A stretch of DNA of 64,000 nucleotides, from NCBI RefSeq assembly GCF_019430945.1, contig NZ_JAHYCB010000008.1:124001-188000 (forward strand), given 5' to 3'. Numbering within the stretch: the first letter of the stretch is position 1; each line of letters begins with the position of its first letter. The position numbers and the translations under genes were made by a program. Source of the stretch: Neorhizobium populisoli. GTDB lineage: Bacteria; Pseudomonadota; Alphaproteobacteria; Rhizobiales; Rhizobiaceae. The notes under the pieces were generated by a model that was not told the DNA's origin, ran no database searches, and saw only the letters and a list, made by a program, of their open reading frames with translations. Shown piece by piece: positions 35,805-44,841 of the stretch.

Positions 35805-36480
35805 AATGTTTGGAGGGGCAATTTCGAAGTCGCAGAACGCGGCGTTGCGACGCCGGGTTCCTTCAATTTGCCAGGTTGGATCGGTGCGGCTCCCTACCGT
35901 CCGTCCAGCGCGCGCAGCAACTCAGATAGCATTGTTTTTACGAGTTCCGCAGTGTGGGCAGAGTCGAGAGGATTTCGTCAGCGCGAAATGCTGGCGAACG
36001 TTACCCCGGGCAGAAAGCGTGCCGGAGGCGATCGCAAATTTCGCGGGCAGGGCTGATGCCGCGACCCGCAAAGGCGTACTGGCCGGCATGAAGATCTTCC
36101 TGGAGCGCTATCACAACCATGCCGACGAAGAGTTCATCAGGCGTTTTGGGCAGGATTTCCAGCCTGCGGAGATCGGCCAATCGGTTACCGAGTTCCTCGA
36201 CATGGTGTCCGCGATCCTCGACAACCCGTAAGCGGGCAGCGAGTTTAAGCAGATCTACGACAACTCGACTTTGCTGCCGTTGCGCTACCTGCAAGTTCCG
36301 TCTAGCTTTCGAACGCAAGACATTGCTCCGAGGTCAAATCCACTGAACCCGATCGACGTGATAATCGACGTGATATGGCGATCTATCGAGCGCCGGAATC
36401 GCAAGGATTGGGTGATTTTGGCGGGAGGGATCCTTGTTCTCAGCCTGGTCGGACTGAGCCTATCCCTGCAGTTCGGCTAA
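35805..36480 (+). pseudogene. Uncharacterised broken reading frame
   Basis: No gene is certain here. From about 36020 a frame reads SVPEAIANFAGRADAATRKG, then GMKIFLERYHNHADEEFIRR and FGQDFQPAEIGQSVTEFLDM, and stops at TAA (36229-36231). The same frame continues past the stop as AGSEFKQIYDNSTLLPLRYL and ends at 36480 with a hydrophobic helix (WVILAGGILVLSLVGLSLSL). It may be one gene broken by a stop, or a short cytoplasmic protein followed by a small one-helix membrane protein. I recognise neither. 36481-36646 shows nothing. Confidence 0.35.
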
Positions 36481-36646
36481 TAGTGATAGCCGCACGCAAC
36501 GACAACGTTCGCAGTGGCCGGAACGCATCTTCCGCTTCGCGCCAACAGGAGACGTCAGCGGCGTCGAAGTTGACGGCTGTAATGGGGCCGGGAGGAGACT
36601 GTCCGTTGCCAAGGCAGACCAACGGAAGCGAACATGGCTGAAGTGG

Positions 36647-37027
36647 TCAATCTGCTTCCGAGCGCCGTTCGGCAAATTTGGCGCGGGCCTCGTCTATCCG
36701 GCTGTGGTTTTCCAGGACCCACTCGGCCAGCGCTCTGACTGGGCGCAGGAATTCCTCGCCCAGTTCCGTCAGCGCATATTCGACCTGTGGTGGATTGACC
36801 GGCGTCACCGTTCTCGAGACGAAGCCGTTTTCTTCAAGATCGCGCAAGGATGACGCCAGCACTTTCTGGCTGATTTCGCCGACCTGTCGTCTCAGCGCAT
36901 TGAACCGGCAAGGTCCGCGTCCCAACACGCGTACGATCAGAACCGTCCATTTGTCCGTGACCCGCGACAGCATCCTGCCGATGAGAACACAGTTGGCGGT
37001 TTCCGGAGGGTTACCTGGTTGCTGCAA
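36647..37027 (-). CDS. HxlR-family transcriptional regulator
   Basis: About 126 residues. ANCVLIGRMLSRVTDKWTVL then FNALRRQVGEISQKVLASSL, RDLEENGFVSRTVTP and PPQVEYALTELGEEFL make the HxlR winged helix, with the early cysteine that in QorR/YodB-type members senses quinones and electrophiles. The frame is open to an ATG at 37090. A TTG at 37027 with AAGGAGG 4 bases upstream gives the usual family length and leaves the dyads at 37067-37100 outside the gene, so I prefer it. It is divergent from the dioxygenase gene at 37115. Confidence 0.84.
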   Translation of the reverse strand: MQQPGNPPETANCVLIGRMLSRVTDKWTVLIVRVLGRGPCRFNALRRQVGEISQKVLASSLRDLEENGFVSRTVTPVNPPQVEYALTELGEEFLRPVRALAEWVLENHSRIDEARAKFAERRSEAD

Positions 37028-37066
37028 AGTGCCTCCTTGTGGGCAAGTGAAGATCAATTGTAATCT

Positions 37067-37100
37067 GGTTTCATTCGGAAACCAAGCCATGGTGGCTTGG
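37067..37100 (+). promoter_or_regulatory. Candidate HxlR operator (two overlapping dyads)
   Basis: GGTTTC-5-GAAACC (37067-37083) overlaps CCAAGCCA-3-TGGCTTGG (37082-37100), both perfect. They fill the space between the preferred start of the HxlR gene and the ATG of the dioxygenase gene 15 bases further on. HxlR regulators bind short dyads in exactly such divergent promoters. Confidence 0.5.
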
Positions 37101-37114
37101 GCGAAGGGACCGCC

Positions 37115-37945
37115 ATGAGCAGCACCGGGCTACCAACCTATTTTCTCTCCCACGGTGGAGGTCCGTGGCCCTGGCTCAAGGCTGAAGGGGGGTCGATGTA
37201 TGACCGCCTTGAGGCTTCGCTGCATGCGGTGCGGCGTGAACTCGGCGAGGCGCCCCGCGCCGTGCTGATGATCTCCGGGCATTGGGAGGCGGATCGCTAT
37301 CTGCTGTCCTCGTCCGCCCGTCCGCCGATGGTCTATGATTACGGCGGTTTTCCCGAGCACACCTATCGCATCCGCTACGACGCGCCCGGCGCCCCGGCCC
37401 TGGCCGCGACGGTGAGCGACATGCTCGAGCAGGCGAGCGTCCCGTCGGGCCTCGATCCCTCCCGCGGCTTCGACCACGGCACGTTCACGGTCATGCATAC
37501 GATATATCCGGATGCCGATGTGCCGTTGCTGCAGCTGTCGATCAACGCCCGCTACGATCCTGCCGAGCACATAAAGGTCGGGAAATTGCTGACGCCTCTG
37601 CGCAAACAGGGCGTGCTGATCATCGGCAGCGGCTTTAGCTTTCATGACACGCGGGCCATGCGCAGCTGCGCAGGAAAAGATGCCTCTGCGGCCTTCGACC
37701 GGTGGCTCGGGCACACCTTGGTAGACGTCCCGGCAGATGAACGAGAGCGCGAATTGCTGCGATGGAGTGACGCGCCAGCGGCTCGCCTGGCCCATCCGCA
37801 GGAAGACCACCTCATTCCGCTGATGGTGGCTGTCGGGGCTGCCGACGGCGATGCCGGTGCGCGAATCTATCATCAGGATGATTTTATGGGGATGATCACG
37901 GTGTCAAGTTACCGGTTCGGCGCCCCCGTCGTCTCCGCTCCCTGA
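37115..37945 (+). CDS. DODA-type extradiol aromatic dioxygenase (LigB superfamily)
   Basis: A 276-residue enzyme. Metal ligands are expected in FLSHGGGPWPWL (H13), MISGHWEADRYL and GFDHGTFTVMHTIYPDAD. GVLIIGSGFSFHDTRAM near residue 170 is also typical of the group that includes plant DOPA dioxygenase and E. coli YgiD. These open dihydroxylated aromatic rings with Fe or Zn. The start at 37115 has AAGGGAC before it. With DoxX and an FMN reductase downstream and an HxlR regulator upstream, it looks like part of a response to catechols or quinones. Confidence 0.85.
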   Translation: MSSTGLPTYFLSHGGGPWPWLKAEGGSMYDRLEASLHAVRRELGEAPRAVLMISGHWEADRYLLSSSARPPMVYDYGGFPEHTYRIRYDAPGAPALAATVSDMLEQASVPSGLDPSRGFDHGTFTVMHTIYPDADVPLLQLSINARYDPAEHIKVGKLLTPLRKQGVLIIGSGFSFHDTRAMRSCAGKDASAAFDRWLGHTLVDVPADERERELLRWSDAPAARLAHPQEDHLIPLMVAVGAADGDAGARIYHQDDFMGMITVSSYRFGAPVVSAP

Positions 37946-38009
37946 AACCCAACCCGGGGTAATCCCGAATCAAGGCCGGGGTTCATCCCTATTCAAGGAA
38001 AGTATCGAC

Positions 38010-38393
38010 ATGACATCTACCGCTCACAGCCAAATCCGTTCCACGGAGATCGGCATATGGGTCCTGCGGGTCCTCCTGGGCGCCGCCTTTTTGTTCTTTT
38101 CGTTTATGAAGCTGAGCGGTCAGCTCAATATGGTGGCCGAATTCGACCTTGTCGGGCTGGGTCAGTGGTTTCGCTATTTCACCGGAGCTCTTGAACTGGT
38201 CGGCGGACTCGCCGTGCTTGTCCCCCGGTTCTCCGTTTTCGGCGCGATCCTCCTGCTCGTGGTGGACCTCGGTGCCTCCGTTGCCCAGGTGGTCATTCTG
38301 CACATGGACTGGATCCACTGCGTCGCGATTGCAGCTCTCCTCCTGTGGCTGATCTATCTCCAGCGCGCCGCCCTTCGTGCCTTCGCACGCTGA
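38010..38393 (+). CDS. DoxX-family membrane protein
   Basis: A 127-residue protein with four hydrophobic helices. It begins IGIWVLRVLLGAAFLFFSFM with the family's KLSG turn, then WFRYFTGALELVGGLAVLVP, AILLLVVDLGASVAQVVILH and VAIAALLLWLIYLQRAAL. DoxX/DoxD-like proteins are small inner-membrane proteins tied to quinone or thiol redox chemistry. It lies 64 bases after the dioxygenase gene and 48 before the reductase gene, with AAGGAAAG before its ATG. Confidence 0.85.
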   Translation: MTSTAHSQIRSTEIGIWVLRVLLGAAFLFFSFMKLSGQLNMVAEFDLVGLGQWFRYFTGALELVGGLAVLVPRFSVFGAILLLVVDLGASVAQVVILHMDWIHCVAIAALLLWLIYLQRAALRAFAR

Positions 38394-38441
38394 TCAGACG
38401 TAACCGCCGCAAATTCACCAGTTGTATCAAAGGGAATAGCC

Positions 38442-39035
38442 ATGACTTCCAAACCCCGCATTGCCCTCATCATCGGTTCCACGCGACCCACGAGATTTGC
38501 CGACAAGCCCGCCCAATGGATGCTGAAGCAGGCGCAGGCGCGAGGCGATATGGACGTGGAGATCATCGATCTTCGCGACCATCCTCTGCCGTTCTTTGAC
38601 GAAATGGCATCGAACCTCTGGATGCCGAGCCAGCATCCGGAAGCCATCCGCTGGCAGGAAACCATCGGGCGTTTCGACGGCTACATCTTCGTTGTCGCGG
38701 AATACAACCATTCCATCACCGGCGTACTGAAAAACGCGCTCGATCAGGCTTACAAGGAATGGAACAGGAAGCCGTTCAGCGCCATCGCCTATGGTGGAAC
38801 GGGCGGAGCCCGCGCCCTTGAGCACCTGCGCAGCATCGCGGTCGAGCTGCAGATGGTCTCGACGCATGCGGCGGTCCACATCGGCGGCAGAGATTTCATG
38901 GCGGTTGCGCCCAGAGGCGGAAACAAGCCTATCGAGGACATAGAGGCAAACTTGCTGCCGTCGGCCAAGATGGCTTTGGACGAGCTGGCATGGTGGGCAA
39001 AGGCGACGATGGCGGCCAAGGCGGCCGACGCTTGA
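38442..39035 (+). CDS. NADPH-dependent FMN reductase (flavodoxin-like quinone reductase)
   Basis: A 197-residue flavodoxin-fold protein. The FMN phosphate loop is seen as ALIIGSTRPTRFADKPAQWM, then MDVEIIDLRDHPLPFFDEM, YIFVVAEYNHSITGVLKNAL with DQAYKEWNRKPFSAIAYGG. These enzymes reduce FMN, quinones or azo compounds. It closes the dioxygenase-DoxX-reductase group. The common control by HxlR is inferred from position, not shown. Confidence 0.87.
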   Translation: MTSKPRIALIIGSTRPTRFADKPAQWMLKQAQARGDMDVEIIDLRDHPLPFFDEMASNLWMPSQHPEAIRWQETIGRFDGYIFVVAEYNHSITGVLKNALDQAYKEWNRKPFSAIAYGGTGGARALEHLRSIAVELQMVSTHAAVHIGGRDFMAVAPRGGNKPIEDIEANLLPSAKMALDELAWWAKATMAAKAADA

Positions 39036-39260
39036 ACCCATGTGGCCCTGTTGGCGGTGGAACGCGTTGACTGATGGTCTCGCGTTTCATCGCTGACAGC
39101 TTCGACGTAAATTACCGTGGCGAAGATTCAGCGCCAGTGCTGTCGGTATGCGCGCCGTCGCGATGTCGGCTTCAGGTCAGGTGGCCGCCAGCTCTATGTC
39201 CCTTTGGGAGGCGCAGAGCCGCCTCACCGCATTCGGTCGCCGATGACCGGATTGGGCCGA

Positions 39261-40036
39261 GGCTGTGTGAAAACACCAGCGCATCTCGTAGCAATTCGTA
39301 ATTGAGCTTGGTCTGGCGGAATTGGCTAGATGTTGCGCTTGTCGGATGCTGGAAGGCGTCGGAGATGGTCATGATGGTTCAATTGGGCGGCTCTTGGGGC
39401 CAAAATGGCGGTTCAGCGCCTACTTCAAGCGGCCATGGCTCTGATGAGCGCTCTTGCTCCAATCATGTTGATCCTCCGTTTGATGTTGTAGGTCAGCACG
39501 TGCAGCGCCATTTCTGTCCTGACGTTTTTCAATCTGCGCATCTGGAAATGAGTTGCGCCCATCCATGCCTTGATGGTTCCGAATGGACGCTCGACCGTGC
39601 ATCTCTGGGTGCGCATGAGGCCCGGATTGTCTTCCATTCGGGAATACATAGCGTCGATCAGATGCTCGTGCTCCCAGCGTGTGATCCGCCGTTCGTTGCC
39701 TGTTGTGCATCGTGTCTTGAGGGGGCATGACGGACAATCCGTGCGCCAGTAGCACCGAAGCATCAGGCCCTTTTCCTCCGTGGCATCTGTACGCCAGCGC
39801 CTTCCCGGCAGGGCAAACATATGTATCGGCGCTGCCGTCGTAGACAAATCGGCCTTCACGAACAATGCCCTTCTTACGATTATTCGATGTCCCAGGTCTC
39901 GGAACTGTTGCCGTGATCCCAGCCTCATGACAGCTCAGCAGTTCAGCTCCGTTGAAATAACCACGGTCGGCGATGGCATCGAGCGTATCGACCTTCAGCG
40001 CGTCCATTGCCGCCTTGGCCATGGGGGCCAGTTGTG
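39261..40036 (-). mobile_element. Truncated IS1182-like insertion sequence
   Basis: The left boundary is taken at GGCTGTGTGAAAACACC (39261 onward), which looks like a terminal inverted repeat of this IS group. The transposase remnant is read leftward from about 40022. The other end is missing: at about 40036 the sequence passes straight into a chemoreceptor fragment, and the transposase N terminus is absent. 39036-39260 before it holds no intact gene. Confidence 0.55.
39425..40022 (-). pseudogene. IS1182-family transposase fragment, frameshifted
   Basis: Two overlapping minus-strand frames make up the C-terminal part of a DDE transposase. The first reads VDTLDAIADRGYFNGAELLS and GKALAYRCHG. 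The second reads WRTDCPSCPLKTRCTTGNER, RCTVERPFGTIKAWMGATHF and LHVLTYNIKRRINMIGA. A frame change lies around 39750-39790. The DRGYF aspartate and the VERPFGTIK glutamate are present, but the N-terminal third is lost. It is not functional. Confidence 0.75.
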
Positions 40037-40043
40037 AACGTTA

Positions 40044-40568
40044 TTGCCGATATCGGTGACCTCATCCGCGGCTATCGAGGCGGCCCGAGCGGGAAATGCG
40101 GGCAAAGGCTTCGCTGTCGTCGCGCAGGAGGTCCGAGAGCTGGCGCAACGCTCCGCTGACGCTGCCAAACAGATCAAGAACCTGATTGCGAACTCGGCTC
40201 ACGAGTTGGTGCAAGGGGTTCGCCTTGTAGGAGACACGGGGCGAGCACTGCAAGAAATCGAGCAGCTTGTTATTGCCATTGACCGTAATGTCGATGCGAT
40301 CGCAACTGCGGCATCCGAGCAGTCTGTTGGGATCGGCGAAATCAACGCCGCGATCAACTCGATCGACACGATGACCCAGCATAACGCGGGCATGGCCGAG
40401 CAGACGAGTGAAATCAGCCGAGCACTTGCGACAGGCGCAACCGCCTTGACCGAACTCGTCAGCCGCTTCAAGCTCAATCGCCGGGCAAAGCAACGAGACC
40501 CTGAGGCCGCCACACCAGACAAGGAAAGCGGGAATGCCGTCGGTCGCTACGACAAAAGGGCGGCCTGA
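40044..40568 (+). pseudogene. Methyl-accepting chemotaxis protein, C-terminal fragment
   Basis: The frame enters the signalling domain abruptly at AIEAARAGNAGKGFAVVAQE, which is the hairpin tip where CheA and CheW bind. It continues VRELAQRSADAAKQIKNLI and the descending coiled coil (GIGEINAAINSIDTMTQHNA), with a normal end near KRAA. The sensor, membrane and HAMP parts and the usual NLLALNA just before are missing, replaced by the IS fragment. The remaining 174 codons are intact, but without a sensor or start the product could not work as a receptor. Confidence 0.8.
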
Positions 40569-40753
40569 GTTCGTAAATGCGACATCTTTTTCGGTCAGGA
40601 GAGGGCCGAGTTCCCGTAGTGGCGGGTTTCTCAACGCCTCCGCCGGCACGCCGCAGAAGAGTAGCCAAACTTTCATCCACAATAAGCCGCCTCTGCTCAT
40701 TAGCAGGCGCGAAAAAGGTGAGGTGATAGGCTCCTGTCAGTACGGAGGACATC

Positions 40754-42664
40754 GTGGACGCAACAACGTATGCGAGTCGCAGCAGGGCTGCGACGCTGAA
40801 TCTCACGATGTTCATCGTGTCTGTCGTCGGCCTCTTATCGGTCGTTCTATGGGACGAATACGCGGGTTGGGTATCAACCGTCGCCCACATTGAGCATGAA
40901 CTGCTTCAGGACTCGCGCGCCATCGCGCAACATGTGGATGACACTCTCCAGGTCGCAGAACTTGCGCTTTCGGATCTCACGACGGAACTCCACGATGAAG
41001 TCGGATCGACGGCACTTCACGACAAGCTCGTCAATGTCATGAAAGGGCAGGTCGCATCGGCCCGCCGGATCGACTCCCTATCGTTCATCGGGCCCGATGG
41101 GCGGCTCGTCGCCACTTCTGTTTCCGGTGCGCCGAAGGAAGTCAGCTTTACCGACCGAGCCTACTTCAAATACCACGAATCCAACAGCAGTTCGGTTCCT
41201 TACATCGGTCCGCCTGTCGTCGATCGGCTGCGCGGGGGCTGGATTATCACCATCTCCCGCCGTTACGAAAACCACGATGGCTCATTCGGCGGTATAGTCA
41301 TCGCAACAGTCTCGCTTCGATACTTTGCAGACTTCTTTCGAAACTTCGATGTTGGTGATGATGGGGCTTTCCTGCTTGTCCGCAGCGACGGGATGGTGCT
41401 GACACGACTGCCGTTACAGGAGGACCTCCTCGGGAAGGATATCAGCAGCCACGACCTGTTCCAGCTCTACCTGAGACAGGGGTCAACTGGCGTCTACCAT
41501 TACCGATCCCCCGTGGACACGGTTGAACGTATCAGCGCCTTCGTCAAGAGCCCGACCAGTGGCATTGTTGTGCAGACTGCAGCGTCGCGGGCTGAAACGC
41601 TTTCCGACTGGATCAACAGCGCGCAAATCCGTTGGCCAACCTTCCTTGCCATGCTTGTCCTTGCATCTGTGGCAGGCTGGCGCTGGAGCATCCAGGCGAA
41701 GCTTCGGCGCAAGAGCCAACGCGACCTCAGACGCCGCGAAGAGGAGTTGCGCCTCATTGCGGAAAACTCTGCTGATCTTATTCAGCGTTTGAGCCTTGGT
41801 GGAACACGGGAATACGTCTCCCCTGCATCTCTGGCCCTTTATGGCATAGCTCCGGAAGACCTGAAGGGGAAAAACATGCTGGAAGGGCTGGACGAGGATA
41901 GCGCGTCCAGTGTCAGATGGGCGTTGGAAAGAATGGCATCGGGTGTGCGCTCGGAGAAGATCACGGCCCGCCGCAGGCTGCCTGACGGTCGCACCATATG
42001 GGTGGAAACCACGTTCAGCCGTTGTGAGCCGCACCCTGAGGCCCCTGCCAGTATCGTTGCCGTGACCCGGGACATCACGCGGGAGAAGGAAGAACGCGAT
42101 CGGCTTGATACGCTCGCCCGGACAGACGCTTTGACCGGTCTTGCCAATAGGCGCGCTTTGGATGAACGATTGGCAGAATTTGCATCGACGACATCTCTTG
42201 CGGCACCCGTCTCCTTTCTTCTGATCGATGCTGACAATTTTAAGAAGTTCAATGACACCTATGGGCATGAGGCAGGCGATGCGTGCCTCAAAGCCATGGC
42301 GCAAGCTTTGCAGGGCGCGGCCTGCCGGCAAGGTGATCTGGCGGCGCGGTACGGAGGAGAGGAACTGGCTCTCCTGTTGCCCGGAGCAGATGCCGACGGC
42401 GCAGCGCTTGTGGCGGAAAACGTCCGGCGAGCGGTCGAAAATCTCAACATAGACCATATCGGCAACGCTCTTCACGGTAGCGTTACTGTCAGCATTGGCG
42501 TATCAACTGCAGTCGCAGGATCAAACGGTGCTTCCGTTTCATCCGTGTTGATGGAGGCCGATCAGGCGCTCTACATGGCCAAAAACGCGGGACGCAACCG
42601 GGTGTGCACAGTACCTTCCGAGACGCGGTGGACCCTTCGGTCAGCGAGAAGATGGTCCCGCTAA
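40754..42664 (+). CDS. Membrane diguanylate cyclase with dCache-like and PAS domains
   Basis: A 636-residue protein. One membrane helix (LNLTMFIVSVVGLLSVVLW), a periplasmic Cache-type sensor of about 250 residues (SLSFIGPDGRLVATSV, YIGPPVVDRLRGGWIITISR), a second helix (WPTFLAMLVLASVAGW), a PAS domain (ENSADLIQRLSLGG to TRDITREKEE) and a GGDEF domain follow in order. The active site is GGEE at 534-537 (RYGGEELALLLPG), so c-di-GMP synthesis is expected; no RxxD inhibitory site lies at the usual distance before it. It starts with GTG after a good GGAGG. Confidence 0.88.
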   Translation: MDATTYASRSRAATLNLTMFIVSVVGLLSVVLWDEYAGWVSTVAHIEHELLQDSRAIAQHVDDTLQVAELALSDLTTELHDEVGSTALHDKLVNVMKGQVASARRIDSLSFIGPDGRLVATSVSGAPKEVSFTDRAYFKYHESNSSSVPYIGPPVVDRLRGGWIITISRRYENHDGSFGGIVIATVSLRYFADFFRNFDVGDDGAFLLVRSDGMVLTRLPLQEDLLGKDISSHDLFQLYLRQGSTGVYHYRSPVDTVERISAFVKSPTSGIVVQTAASRAETLSDWINSAQIRWPTFLAMLVLASVAGWRWSIQAKLRRKSQRDLRRREEELRLIAENSADLIQRLSLGGTREYVSPASLALYGIAPEDLKGKNMLEGLDEDSASSVRWALERMASGVRSEKITARRRLPDGRTIWVETTFSRCEPHPEAPASIVAVTRDITREKEERDRLDTLARTDALTGLANRRALDERLAEFASTTSLAAPVSFLLIDADNFKKFNDTYGHEAGDACLKAMAQALQGAACRQGDLAARYGGEELALLLPGADADGAALVAENVRRAVENLNIDHIGNALHGSVTVSIGVSTAVAGSNGASVSSVLMEADQALYMAKNAGRNRVCTVPSETRWTLRSARRWSR

Positions 42665-42895
42665 TATCGTCTCGCGGAGACGTCCAAAGTCGATGCTGTG
42701 ATTATTTTGCTCACAGACACGTACAATCCTCCACTCGGGTCGAACACCTGTCAGGATGCCGATCTATGTGGATCAGATGATTTACGTTCTTGGTCGCGGA
42801 GCAGCGCTTCTCGCAATGTCACTCCTCGGGACCTGGGTGTAGCCATTTGACATTGGTCAACTCTGCTCCAGCTTCGAAGCTGGGAGGAAAGTCCA

Positions 42896-43060
42896 ATGAG
42901 GCGGTATACGATCTTGAAGACGATCGAGCATTTTCAAAATCTTCTTCGGACTGAGGCTGATCCTGAGCGAAAGGCACAACTAAGGCAACTTCTTAGGCTT
43001 GAGTTTGAAAAGCTGGATGCCGAAGCTCTCCATGAGCGCTCGAAACGTGACTCGTCGTAG
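42896..43060 (+). CDS. Small helical protein of 54 residues, unknown
   Basis: Begins MRRYTILKTIEHFQNLLRTE and continues ADPERKAQLRQLLRLEFEKL, ending RDSS. It has a clear GGGAGGAAAG ribosome site 6 bases before ATG. The amphipathic, charged sequence predicts one or two helices. I do not recognise a family, though small proteins of this look are common in rhizobia. 42665-42895 before it shows nothing. Confidence 0.5.
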   Translation: MRRYTILKTIEHFQNLLRTEADPERKAQLRQLLRLEFEKLDAEALHERSKRDSS

Positions 43061-43261
43061 ACCACGGCGCCGATCTCGTCACGCTGTCTGGAAATATGTT
43101 TCGTTAAGGCTTTGCTGGCATCATTTGAGTGCGCGACAAAGTTGTGCGTACGCGCATGTTCCACTCAATAGCCACACGTATATCAACTGATTACCGACGC
43201 TCGTCGCTAAACGACTTACACCCACACTCCGGCCTTCATAGAAGCCGCGCTGCGCGGCCTC

Positions 43262-43300
43262 CTCCTTGTAGCATTGTTGTAGTAGCTGCCGGCCTGCTGA
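43262..43300 (+). repeat. Copy 1 of a 39-base imperfect repeat
   Basis: Begins CTCCTTGTAGCATTGTTGTA. A second copy lies in the same orientation at 49194-49232, with about 33 of 39 bases identical and patchy similarity on both sides. It lies in a gene-poor stretch (43061-43528) where I see no protein. Its nature is unknown. Confidence 0.45.
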
Positions 43301-43427
43301 TCGGATCGGTGCCTCGCTCTTCTGCTATTGGGGTGTTATGCACAGCATCAGCGACAGCCCGAAGCTCAGAAAAAAGCGGCGGTGCTGGGTGGAGAGTTGG
43401 AACAAGGGAACCTCTTGAATCAAGACA

Positions 43428-43462
43428 CGCCAGCACCCGCTGGCGCGCAACGGGTGCTGGCG
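43428..43462 (+). terminator. Strong hairpin, possible terminator
   Basis: CGCCAGCACCCG, an 11-base loop, then CGGGTGCTGGCG: a perfect 12-bp GC-rich stem. It lies 67 bases beyond the 3' end of the epimerase remnant on the minus strand, so it may be that gene's old terminator. Confidence 0.5.
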
Positions 43463-43528
43463 CCGGTAGGCTCAAGCGGGGGGTAGGGAGATCGACCACC
43501 GTCGCCGCGCAACCTTCAGGATGAAGGA

Positions 43529-43680
43529 TCAGCGGTCGCCGGCAGGGGCGACGACCTTGCCAGTCGCGATCAGGGCGCGGACGGATTGGAAGATGGCTTC
43601 CAGGCTTGTGTAGTGCGGATTGTAGCCAAGGCGGGTGCGGCTCTTGTCGATCGAGTGCGACGATGCATAGCGGCAATCTA
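43529..43680 (-). pseudogene. C-terminal remnant of an NAD-dependent epimerase/dehydratase
   Basis: About 50 codons on the minus strand, reading SIDKSRTRLGYNPHYTSLEA then IFQSVRALIATGKV and a stop. This is the normal ending of extended short-chain dehydrogenase/epimerases, where KSRTRLGYNPHYTSLEA follows the last helix. Nothing upstream (43681-43871) continues the protein. The rest was lost, probably by deletion. Confidence 0.6.
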
Positions 43681-43871
43681 GGTGAGATTCGTCTCATCCT
43701 AATTGTCGCGCTATACGACGTTTCGCGCCGATGAGCGAGGCGATCGATTTCTGTTGATAAAAATTATCTGCAAGTGTGTAGCGCCGACACCATTAGCGTA
43801 AAATTCGAATCGCCGTGCAATTTCAAAGCGCGACGCGATCGAGATCCGGTTTACAGGCAAGGCGCTTCTCA

Positions 43872-44531
43872 ATGAAAAAACCTTCATTCCTCAAGCGCGA
43901 TAATGCTCTAGGGCTTTTCAACGATACCAAACAGCGGCTGGGCTTACTTCAGAATAAGAAGCGTGAAAACAGCTTCATCCCAGCTTTACATCGTTTGTTT
44001 GGGGAAAATCCTTCGAAGGGGAGGGTAGCCAGAATTGGCAACTCGGACTTCACCTATCACAGCCTCAAAAAGACCCTTGTCAGTTTTCTGCCGACGTCGT
44101 GGGAAGAAGAGTTGGTGCGAACGAAAGCAGAATGGCCGGGGTGCCAAAATTGGTGGGCTGGATTCCCTTTCATCGCGCTGATGGAGATCCTGCCCGACGG
44201 TGATGGAATTTCAGGCACACTTAGGTTGCACGCTGAAGTTGGGCCTGTTGCAGACCACGGGAAACGCAGGGCGGTAATCTTAGCTATCCAGAAGGCGGCA
44301 ATCACAAACGATTCGCTTCGAATTCGATTTCCGATAGGCGCGACGGATAAGGGCCGCCTTTACTCCAGATTTTTGACCGGAAATGATGCGCCGGTAAGCG
44401 ACATCCACGATGCTGCCAATGTGGAGGAAAGTATGAAGAGTTTAGTTGCGGAATTCGAACCCGAGTTTGCATTGGTTGCAGACGTCCTGTCTCGATGGAC
44501 TCCGTCGGAATTATCTGATTGCGGTCCCTGA
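43872..44531 (+). CDS. Hypothetical protein, 219 residues
   Basis: Begins MKKPSFLKRDNALGLFNDTK. The N terminus is basic. The middle has FTYHSLKKTLVSFLPTSWEE and WAGFPFIALMEILPDGDGIS, which suggests a mixed alpha/beta domain. The C terminus is helical (VEESMKSLVAEFEPEFALVA). No signal peptide, membrane segment or known motif is seen. The frame is open to 43815, but the ATG at 43872 begins the best part. Lower GC than its neighbours and its place between remnants suggest acquired DNA. Function unknown. Confidence 0.6.
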   Translation: MKKPSFLKRDNALGLFNDTKQRLGLLQNKKRENSFIPALHRLFGENPSKGRVARIGNSDFTYHSLKKTLVSFLPTSWEEELVRTKAEWPGCQNWWAGFPFIALMEILPDGDGISGTLRLHAEVGPVADHGKRRAVILAIQKAAITNDSLRIRFPIGATDKGRLYSRFLTGNDAPVSDIHDAANVEESMKSLVAEFEPEFALVADVLSRWTPSELSDCGP

Positions 44532-44781
44532 TACCAAAGGCTTCAAGATTTACGTTCAGGTAAGAATTATGAAGAAATGAGCTCCGATTGTTAATATTAC
44601 CCTTTGCATTAACCAATTGTTAAAGATTGGTGCTGCAAAAAGGTTAACGAAAGGGTTGGGCTGCTCAAGAGAAATCTCCTGCCTGACCTCCCTAAAGCAT
44701 TGAATTTATTTGTTTAAGGGGTACGGTCCCACCATTACGGCGGGCACCCTAGTGGTTAACCGTTAAAGTGTTCCCATCACT

Positions 44782-44819
44782 GCTAGCCTTTCCGCGGACC
44801 GCGCCGTCCGTCGGCTAGC
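44782..44819 (+). promoter_or_regulatory. Flagellin mRNA leader hairpin
   Basis: GCTAGCC (44782-44788) pairs with GGCTAGC (44813-44819), and inside it CGGAC (44795-44799) pairs with GTCCG (44806-44810). The stem ends 22 bases before the flagellin ATG, so it could hide or present the ribosome site. Flagellin leaders in alphaproteobacteria are targets of post-transcriptional control such as FlbT. The rest of 44532-44841 shows no gene. Confidence 0.45.
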
Positions 44820-44841
44820 CTTTGCTCGCGGGGCTTTTAAC

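Noticed and set aside
43236..43697. Minus-strand frame of 153 codons
   Set aside because: The epimerase remnant uses another minus-strand frame there and gives a recognisable protein end; this one does not.
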